From the NCBI GenBank assembly GCA_026314275.1, contig CP111109.1:3410001-3474000 (forward strand): 64,000 nt of DNA, read 5' to 3'. The position numbers and the translations under genes are program-made. The notes under the pieces were generated by a model. That model searched no databases. It worked only from the letters and a program-made list of their open reading frames with translations, and had not been told where the DNA came from. Below, one piece after another: positions 57,109 through 64,000 of this stretch (within the stretch, counting starts at the first letter, position 1; the number at the start of each line of letters is the position of its first letter). The DNA comes from JAGOEY01 sp017997515 (GTDB lineage: Bacteria; Pseudomonadota; Gammaproteobacteria; Burkholderiales; Burkholderiaceae_C).

Positions 57109-57195
57109 GTCTGTCTCCTTATTGCACAAAGTGCTGTGGTGTGGCCGACTTTACGTGTCGGATAGGTGGCGAAATCACCGTTAAAGTAAATTCGT

Positions 57196-57219
57196 CGTTA
57201 ACTTGAATTCAATAATTAG
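57196..57219. promoter_or_regulatory. Probable LysR operator upstream of Bug gene 2
   Basis: The element starts CGTTAACTTGAATTCAA and continues TAATTAG. It contains the palindrome TTGAATTCAA and matches the ttuC/lysR operator at 21 of 24 bases. The start of the Bug gene lies 88 bases away on the minus strand, almost the same distance as in the ttuC case (82). Confidence 0.7.
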
Positions 57220-57241
57220 TGGGGATGGAATGGAGGCTGTG

Positions 57242-58522
<1,281 letters not shown>

Positions 58523-58565
58523 CCAGGTTTTCCTTTCAGTGATCAAGGTTTGCAAGCGGGGTGTT

Positions 58566-59984
58566 TCATTCCACCTGTGCGATACGCAGCAGGTTGGTGG
58601 AGCCCGGGGTGCCAAACGGCAGGCCCGCTGCGATGACGATGGTTTGCCCGGGCTGGGCAAAACCCAGGCGGGTGGCGGTCTGCAGCGCCAGGTCGGTCAT
58701 GCCGCGCACGTCGGCCACATCGGCACTTAGCACCGGGTTCACACCCCAGACCAAGGCCAGGCGGCGCGCGATGTGCGGCAGAGGGGTGATGCCGATGATG
58801 GGCGCCCGCAGCCGCTCGCGTGCCATGCGCAGGGCTGAGGAGCCCGAGCTGGTATACGCCACCACGGCAGCCACATCCAGCAGGCCGGCCACCGCACGGG
58901 CGGCCAGACCGATGGCATCCGGGGTGTTGGCCAGCGGTGGTGTGTGGGCAGCGTCGATGGCGTCGCGGTAGTGCGGGTCGGCCTCGGTCTGCGCAATGAT
59001 GCGGTCCATCATGGCCACCGACTCGACCGGGTAGCGGCCTGAAGCGGACTCGGCCGACAGCATCACCGCATCGGCACCGTCGTAGATGGCGGTGGCCACG
59101 TCGGACGCCTCGGCGCGGGTGGGCACCGGGGCGCTCACCATCGACTCCAGCATCTGCGTGGCCACGATGACGGGTTTGCCCGCCGCGCGGCAGGCCCGCA
59201 CGATGCGTTTTTGGATGGCGGGCACCTGCTCGGCCGGCATTTCCACACCAAGGTCACCCCGGGCCACCATCACCGCGTCGGTCTCGGCCAGGATGGCTTC
59301 CAGGCTGGCAATGGCGGCGGGTTTCTCCAGCTTGGCCACGATGCCGGCGCGGCCCTGCACGATCTGCTGGATGTCAATGATGTCCTGGGCGCGCTGCACA
59401 AAAGACAGTGCGATCCAGTCGATGCCCAGCGTCAGGCCGAAGTCGAGGTCGGCGCGGTCCTTGGCGGTCAGCGCGGACAGCGGCAGCACCACGCCGGGCA
59501 CGTTCACGCCTTTGCGGTCCGACAACATGCCGCCGTTGACGACGCGGGTGTCGGCAAAGTCGGGCCCGGCGGTTTCCACCACCAGCCGCAGGCGGCCGTC
59601 GTCCAGCAGCAGCTCTGCGCCTGGCTTGAGTGCGGCAAAAATTTCCGGGTGTGGCATCGCCACCTGGGTCACGTCACCAGGCCGGGAGGTGTCGAGGCAC
59701 AGCCGGAATGCCGCACCTTCCACCAGCTGCACAGGGCCATTGGCGAATGTGCCCACCCGCAGCTTGGGGCCTTGCAGGTCTAGCAACACACCCAGCGGGC
59801 GTCCCAGGTCGCTTTCAATGGCGCGGATCAGGTTGAGGCGGGCCTGGTGGTCGGCGTGGCTGCCGTGGCTGAAGTTGAGCCGGAACACATCGGCCCCGGC
59901 CCGCACCAGGGCTTCAATGGTCGCGCGGTCGGCGCTGGCAGGGCCCAGCGTGGCGACGATCTTGGCGTTACAAGGGGTGGGCAT
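58566..59984 (-). CDS. pyk: Pyruvate kinase
   Basis: A 472-residue enzyme making pyruvate and ATP from PEP. Landmarks are KIVATLGPASADRATIEALV, DVFRLNFSHGSHADHQARLN, MVARGDLGVEMPAEQVPAIQ, VIVATQMLESMVSAPVPTRA and ISDVATAIYDGADAVMLS-like (here SDVATAIYDGADAVMLSAES). The C-terminal allosteric domain is present. The ATG directly abuts the glycerate kinase stop, so the two are translated together. It is 43 bp before enolase. Confidence 0.95.
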   Translation of the reverse strand: MPTPCNAKIVATLGPASADRATIEALVRAGADVFRLNFSHGSHADHQARLNLIRAIESDLGRPLGVLLDLQGPKLRVGTFANGPVQLVEGAAFRLCLDTSRPGDVTQVAMPHPEIFAALKPGAELLLDDGRLRLVVETAGPDFADTRVVNGGMLSDRKGVNVPGVVLPLSALTAKDRADLDFGLTLGIDWIALSFVQRAQDIIDIQQIVQGRAGIVAKLEKPAAIASLEAILAETDAVMVARGDLGVEMPAEQVPAIQKRIVRACRAAGKPVIVATQMLESMVSAPVPTRAEASDVATAIYDGADAVMLSAESASGRYPVESVAMMDRIIAQTEADPHYRDAIDAAHTPPLANTPDAIGLAARAVAGLLDVAAVVAYTSSGSSALRMARERLRAPIIGITPLPHIARRLALVWGVNPVLSADVADVRGMTDLALQTATRLGFAQPGQTIVIAAGLPFGTPGSTNLLRIAQVE

Positions 59985-61283
59985 TTACGGGGCTCCGGTG
60001 GTGGGTGGCATGGGGGTGTGGCGCTCGATCAGGATGGCGCGGAAGTCGTTCACGTTGGTCAGCGTGGGGCCTGTGCGGATGGAGTCACCCAACGTGTCAA
60101 AAAAGCCGTGGCCGTCGTTGTTGTCCAGGCTCGCCTGGGGGCGCAGGCCGTGCTGCCAGGCGCGCTCCAGGGTGTCGGGTGCCAGCACGGCACCAGCGAT
60201 CTCCTCGGCACCGTCCACCCCGTCGGTGTCGGCGGCCAGGGCGTGGATGCCGGGTGCGCCACGTAATGCCACTGCCAGGGCCAGCAGAAATTCAACATTG
60301 CGGCCACCCCGGCCCTGGCCGCGCAGCGTGACGGTGGTTTCACCGCCCGACAGCAGCACACAAGGGGGCTCGAACGGCTGGCCTGTCTGTGCCGCATGCA
60401 GGGTGATGCCTGCCAGCGTGCGTGCCACGTCGCGGGATTCGCCCTCAATGGCATCGCCCAGGATGTACACAGGCCAGCCAGCCGCGCGGGCCACCTGGGC
60501 CGCGGCCTCCAGCGCCATTTGTGGTGTGGCGATGGTGTGGGTTTCGATGCGGGGCAGGCGGGGGTCGCCTGGCTTGATCGACTCGGCTTCGCCGCTGTCC
60601 AGCAGCGCCTGCGCGCGCGGTGGCAGCGGGATCTGGTAACGCCGCAGGATGTCCAGTGCGTCGCTGCAATGGGTGGGGTCAGCCACTGTGGGGCCGGATG
60701 CGATGTCGATGGCTTGGTCACCCGGCACGTCGGACAGCAGCAGGTTGACCACACGGGCCGGGCTGCATGCAGCGGCCAGTCGCCCGCCCTTGATAGCCGA
60801 CAGGTGCCTGCGCACGCAGTTCATCTCGCCGATGCTGGCACCGCTGGCCAGCAGCGCACGGTTGATGGCCTGTTTGTCAGCCAGGCTCAGGCCGGGCAAT
60901 GCCAGGGGCAGCAGGGCCGAGCCGCCGCCGGAAATGAGGCACAACACCAGATCGTCGGCGGTCAGCCCCTGCACCAGCTCCAGCATGCGACGGGCGGCGG
61001 CTTCACCGGCTGCATCGGGTACCGGATGGGCGGCTTCCACGATCTCGATGTGCTGGCAGGGCACCGCATGCCCATACCGTGTGACCACCAGCCCCGACAA
61101 AGGCCCTTGCCAATGGTCTTCCACGGCCCGTGCCATCGCGGCCGACGCCTTGCCCGCACCCACCACCACCAGCCGGCCCTGGGGCGGGCTGGGCAGGTGC
61201 CGGGGGACACACAGGGCGGGCTGGGCTGCGGCGATGGCGGCGTCCAGCATGTCGCGCAGCAACTGGCGTGGTGGGGTGGACAT
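59985..61283 (-). CDS. ttuD: Glycerate 2-kinase (TtuD/MOFRL family)
   Basis: A 432-residue MOFRL-family kinase converting D-glycerate to 2-phosphoglycerate. It shows LVVVGAGKASAAMARAVEDH, LVLCLISGGGSALLPLALPG, the SDVPGDQAIDIASGPTV loop, CVLLSGGETTVTLRGQGRGG and LAADTDGVDGAEEIAGAVL. ATG 61283 is chosen; the upstream frame lacks conserved sequence. It links ttuC (producing glycerate) to enolase and pyruvate kinase. Confidence 0.93.
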   Translation of the reverse strand: MSTPPRQLLRDMLDAAIAAAQPALCVPRHLPSPPQGRLVVVGAGKASAAMARAVEDHWQGPLSGLVVTRYGHAVPCQHIEIVEAAHPVPDAAGEAAARRMLELVQGLTADDLVLCLISGGGSALLPLALPGLSLADKQAINRALLASGASIGEMNCVRRHLSAIKGGRLAAACSPARVVNLLLSDVPGDQAIDIASGPTVADPTHCSDALDILRRYQIPLPPRAQALLDSGEAESIKPGDPRLPRIETHTIATPQMALEAAAQVARAAGWPVYILGDAIEGESRDVARTLAGITLHAAQTGQPFEPPCVLLSGGETTVTLRGQGRGGRNVEFLLALAVALRGAPGIHALAADTDGVDGAEEIAGAVLAPDTLERAWQHGLRPQASLDNNDGHGFFDTLGDSIRTGPTLTNVNDFRAILIERHTPMPPTTGAP

Positions 61284-61400
61284 GGGAAGTGGAAGGGCTG
61301 TGGAAACGAAGCGGGCGTGGGTGAACCTGCGCCCATGCGCCAGGTTCAACAAACGGGAAAGACGGGAGGTTGGCCTGACCCTGGGCCAGGCCGGGCGGGC

Positions 61401-62489
61401 TCAGGCCGCCAGTCGCTGCTGGCTGGATGCCAGCAGGTCACACACGGCTTGGGTCACCTGGGCGGTGGTGGCCTTGCCGCCCAGGTCGCCGGTGTGCAGC
61501 GCCGGGTTGGCGGTGACCTGTTCGATGGCGGCCATCAGGCGCTGGGCTGCGTCCAGCTCGCCCAGGTGTTCCAGCAACATGACCACCGACCAGAAGGTGC
61601 CGACCGGGTTGGCCAGGCCCTTGCCCATGATGTCGAAGGCCGAGCCGTGGATGGGCTCGAACATGCTGGGGTAACGGCGCTCGGGGTCGATGTTGCCGGT
61701 GGGGGCGATGCCCAGGCTGCCGGCCAGGGCGGCGGCCAGGTCGCTCAGGATGTCGGCATGCAGGTTGGTGGCGACGATGGTGTCCAGCGTGGCGGGGCGG
61801 TTGACCATCCGTGCGGTGGCAGCGTCCACGATTTCCTTGTCCCACTTCACGTCGGGGAATTCCTGGGCGACCTGTACGGCAATCTCGTCCCACATCACCA
61901 TGGCGTGGCGCTGGGCGTTGCTCTTGGTGATCACCGTCAGCTGCTTGCGGGGGCGTGACTGGGCCAGCTTGAAGGCGAAACGCATCACCCGTTCCACACC
62001 CACGCGGGTCATCATGGTCACGTCGGTGGCGGCTTCGATGGGGTGGCCCTGGTGCACCCGGCCGCCCACGCCGGAGTATTCACCCTCGGAGTTTTCGCGG
62101 ACGATGACCCAGTTCAGGTCTTCGGGCCTGCAGCGTTTGAGCGGCGCGTCGATGCCAGGCAGGATACGTGTGGGGCGCACGTTGGCGTACTGGTCGAAGC
62201 CTTGGCAGATCTTCAGGCGCAGGCCCCACAGGGTGATGTGGTCAGGGATGTCCGGATCACCGGCCGAGCCAAACAGAATGGCGTCCTGGTGGCGCAGCGC
62301 GTCCAGGCCATCGGCCGGCATCATCACGCCGTGGGCGCGGTAGTAGTCACCACCCCAGTCGAAGTTCTCGAAGGTGAAGTTGAATTCCTGGCTGGACGCG
62401 GCCAGGGCTTCGAGCACCTGCTGGCCCGCGGGCACCACTTCCTTGCCGATGCCGTCTCCGGGGATGGTTGCGATTGCGTAGGTCTTCAT
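61401..62489 (-). CDS. ttuC: Tartrate dehydrogenase/decarboxylase TtuC
   Basis: A 362-residue member of the isocitrate/isopropylmalate dehydrogenase fold. The start KTYAIATIPGDGIGKEVVPA, the LWGLRLKICQGFDQYANVRP segment, IVRENSEGEYSGVGGRVHQG, the metal-binding DILSDLAAALAGSLG and the MFEPIHGSAFDIMGKGLANP motif mark the tartrate branch. Such enzymes oxidise or decarboxylate tartrate and malate; meso-tartrate gives D-glycerate. It is the first gene of the operon, 117 bases before the glycerate kinase. Confidence 0.93.
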   Translation of the reverse strand: MKTYAIATIPGDGIGKEVVPAGQQVLEALAASSQEFNFTFENFDWGGDYYRAHGVMMPADGLDALRHQDAILFGSAGDPDIPDHITLWGLRLKICQGFDQYANVRPTRILPGIDAPLKRCRPEDLNWVIVRENSEGEYSGVGGRVHQGHPIEAATDVTMMTRVGVERVMRFAFKLAQSRPRKQLTVITKSNAQRHAMVMWDEIAVQVAQEFPDVKWDKEIVDAATARMVNRPATLDTIVATNLHADILSDLAAALAGSLGIAPTGNIDPERRYPSMFEPIHGSAFDIMGKGLANPVGTFWSVVMLLEHLGELDAAQRLMAAIEQVTANPALHTGDLGGKATTAQVTQAVCDLLASSQQRLAA

Positions 62490-62570
62490 GGTCTGTCTCC
62501 GTTGGGTGGGTTGATGGGCTGTACTGTAGGCAGTGGACAGGGTGCATGCGCAGCCCTATAGTGAAACCAT

Positions 62571-62594
62571 CGTTAACCTGAATTCAACAATAAG
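62571..62594. promoter_or_regulatory. Probable LysR operator between ttuC and lysR
   Basis: The element starts CGTTAACCTGAATTCAA and continues CAATAAG. It differs at three positions from the element upstream of Bug gene 2. It lies 82 bases before the ttuC start and directly before the lysR start, fitting autoregulation plus activation of ttuC. Confidence 0.7.
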
Positions 62595-62598
62595 ACCT

Positions 62599-63524
62599 AT
62601 GTCCGAGGCCATCCAACCTGCCGATCTGGGCTTCTTTTCGGTGCTAGCTGGTGCGGGCAGCCTGAGCGCTGCCGCACGCGAGCTGGGCATCACCACCCCG
62701 GCTGTCAGCAAACACCTGGCCCTGATGGAGTCGCGCGTGGGCGTGGCGCTGGTGAACCGCACCACGCGCCGCATGAGCCTCACCCCCGAGGGTGAGCTGT
62801 ACCTGGAGCATGCCCGGCGCATCCTGGGCGACATCAACGACATGCAGGAGCTGCTGGGGGTGTCCAAATCCACGCCCCGGGGGCTGTTGCGTGTCAATGC
62901 CACGCTGGGGTTCGGGCGCAGCCATGTGGCACCGCTGATCTCGCGTTTTGTGCGCACCCACCCGCTGGTGGAGGTGCAACTGCAGCTGTCGGTGAACCCG
63001 CCACCCCTGGGGGACGACGCGTTCGACGTGTGTATCCGTTTTGGGAGCCGCCAGATGCCCGGGTCATTGCCCGGCGCATCGCCCCCAACCGGCGCCTGCT
63101 GTGCGCTGCGCCGGCCTACCTGGCCCAGCATGGCATGCCCAAAACGCCGCACGAACTGGCGCAGCACAACTGCATTGGTATCCGCCAGGGTGAGGAGGCG
63201 TACGGCCTGTGGCGTCTGGCCCATGGCCGGGGGCGCAACGCCACCATCGAGTCGGTCAAGACCCGCGGCAACCTCACCACCAACGACGGCGAAATCGCGG
63301 TGAACTGGGCACTCGACGGCCACGGCATCCTGATGCGGGCCGAATGGGACATTGAACGGCATCTGAAAAACGGCCGCCTGGTGCAGGTGCTGCCCCAGTA
63401 CTTCACGCCGGACGCCGACATCTACGCGGTGTACCCGCAGCGCCACCAGCTCGCAGCCCGGGTGCGGGCCTTTGTGGATTTTGTGGCCGTGTCGTTTGGC
63501 CAGCGGGCGGCAGCGGCCGCCTGA
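62599..63524 (+). pseudogene. LysR-type regulator of the tartrate operon, frameshifted
   Basis: Two frames make one ~308-residue LysR regulator. The first gives the winged-helix DNA-binding domain (FFSVLAGAGSLSAAARELGI, TPAVSKHLALMESRVGVALV, NRTTRRMSLTPEGELYLEHA) and runs through the effector domain to FDVCIRFG. The second resumes with EPPDARVIARRIAPNRRLLC and runs to FVDFVAVSFG. The break is at three Gs (63043-63045); a fourth G restores IRFGEPPDAR. It is divergent from ttuC and probably its activator, if the frame is really intact in the cell. Confidence 0.87.
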
Positions 63525-63526
63525 AC

Positions 63527-64000
63527 CTAAAAAGGAACCGGGCTGTCAAATTCCAGCCGCCCGCCATGCGCCGGGTGGGGCAGTGTCAGGTGGTGCGCGT
63601 GCAGCATCAGTCGCGGAAAAGCTGCCGCTGCATCACCCTGGTACAGCGTGTCGCCCAGGATGGGATGCCCCAGCGCCAGCAAGTGCACCCGCAGCTGGTG
63701 CGACCGGCCGGTAATGGGCTCCAGTGCGACACGGGTCGCATCGGGCAAGGTGTCCAGCACCTGCCATCGCGTGGTGCTGGGTTTGCCGATCTCCCAGTCC
63801 ACTTTGCTGCGCGGGCGGTTGGGCCAGTCCACGATGAGGGGCAGGTCGATCTGGCCCCATTCCTGTTCGGGAGGTGATAGCTGGCCCTGCACCAGGGCTT
63901 CATACCGTTTGTGCACCTGGCGTGCGGCAAAGGCATCACCCAGAATACGCTGGGCTTCCGGGCTACGCGCCATCACCACCAGGCCCGAGGTGGCCATGTC
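63527..64000 (-). CDS. RluA-family pseudouridine synthase, 3' part of gene only
   Basis: The C-terminal ~157 residues of a pseudouridine synthase that continues beyond the right edge. The edge falls inside the catalytic motif (DMATSGLVVMARS; the preceding HRL would lie outside). RVALEPITGRSHQLRVHLLA and GHPILGDTLYQGD are hallmarks of the RluA family, which modifies rRNA or tRNA uridines. Target RNA cannot be assigned. It lies two bases from the lysR stop, tail to tail. Confidence 0.9.
   Translation of the reverse strand, partial: DMATSGLVVMARSPEAQRILGDAFAARQVHKRYEALVQGQLSPPEQEWGQIDLPLIVDWPNRPRSKVDWEIGKPSTTRWQVLDTLPDATRVALEPITGRSHQLRVHLLALGHPILGDTLYQGDAAAAFPRLMLHAHHLTLPHPAHGGRLEFDSPVPF

Noticed and set aside
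59086..60639. 517-codon plus-strand frame over pyk and glycerate kinase
   Set aside because: Ser/Ala/Arg-rich antisense translation with no homology.

Overview
ORGANISM. The window looks like a chromosomal segment of a betaproteobacterium of the order Burkholderiales, most likely family Comamonadaceae (Rhodoferax/Polaromonas-like). This rests on high-GC coding, tripartite-transporter 'Bug' solute-binding proteins, the cys and ssu gene orders, and two families of short dispersed repeats that I associate with this family. The genus is an inference from gene content; no 16S gene is present. LAYOUT. 1-7.5 kb: a partial cardiolipin synthase and an endonuclease/phosphatase-family gene, then two nested insertion sequences (IS5-type, then IS701-type). 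They sit beside a 50-codon remnant of a low-molecular-weight protein tyrosine phosphatase, followed by a frameshifted nucleotidyltransferase and a trypsin-like protease. This looks like the scar of an IS-mediated deletion, possibly of an exopolysaccharide locus. 7.6-15.4 kb: tRNA-Asn and a thiamine block. The block holds a thiO(frameshifted)-thiS-thiG-thiE operon whose last gene is a TonB-dependent receptor translationally coupled to thiE, a divergent thiD, and a CytX-type permease behind a TPP-riboswitch-like leader. 15.4-34.7 kb: a sulfur block. It contains fdxA/ferredoxin reductase, cysN-cysD-cysH-DUF934-cysI, a TSUP exporter, a sulfate-binding protein, a sulfonate cluster (ssuE, two ssuA paralogues, ssuD, ssuC, ssuB, ssuF) and metNI; mnmC and yggX sit inside it. 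34.9-43.9 kb: mixed metabolism, with an acyl-CoA ligase, a Bug protein, a type II NADH dehydrogenase with an in-frame stop, an MDR oxidoreductase, a 2OG-Fe dioxygenase and a UspA protein. 44.0-53.8 kb: a 9.8-kb codirectional cassette encoding a PLD-SNF2 helicase, VapBC, a 1370-residue Eco57I-like adenine methylase and an SMC/RecF-like ATPase. It is the best candidate here for an undescribed defence system. 54-57 kb: a thiolase, a short-chain dehydrogenase and a second Bug protein. 57.2-63.5 kb: a catabolic operon, ttuC - glycerate 2-kinase - pyruvate kinase - enolase, with a divergent (frameshifted) LysR gene. 63.5 kb to the end: a partial RluA-type pseudouridine synthase. HOW THE GENES WORK TOGETHER. 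The sulfur block covers sulfate activation and reduction to sulfide, and capture and desulfonation of alkanesulfonates. The last operon would turn tartrate or D-glycerate into 2-phosphoglycerate, PEP and pyruvate. The Bug gene next to it carries the same 24-bp operator-like sequence that lies between ttuC and lysR, so tartrate uptake and breakdown are probably co-regulated. CAUTION. Five reading-frame lesions (IS701 transposase, nucleotidyltransferase, thiO, ndh, lysR) occur in one window. Three are one-base indels in G or A/T runs and one is a lost GC unit in a GC tract, so some may be sequencing errors rather than biology.
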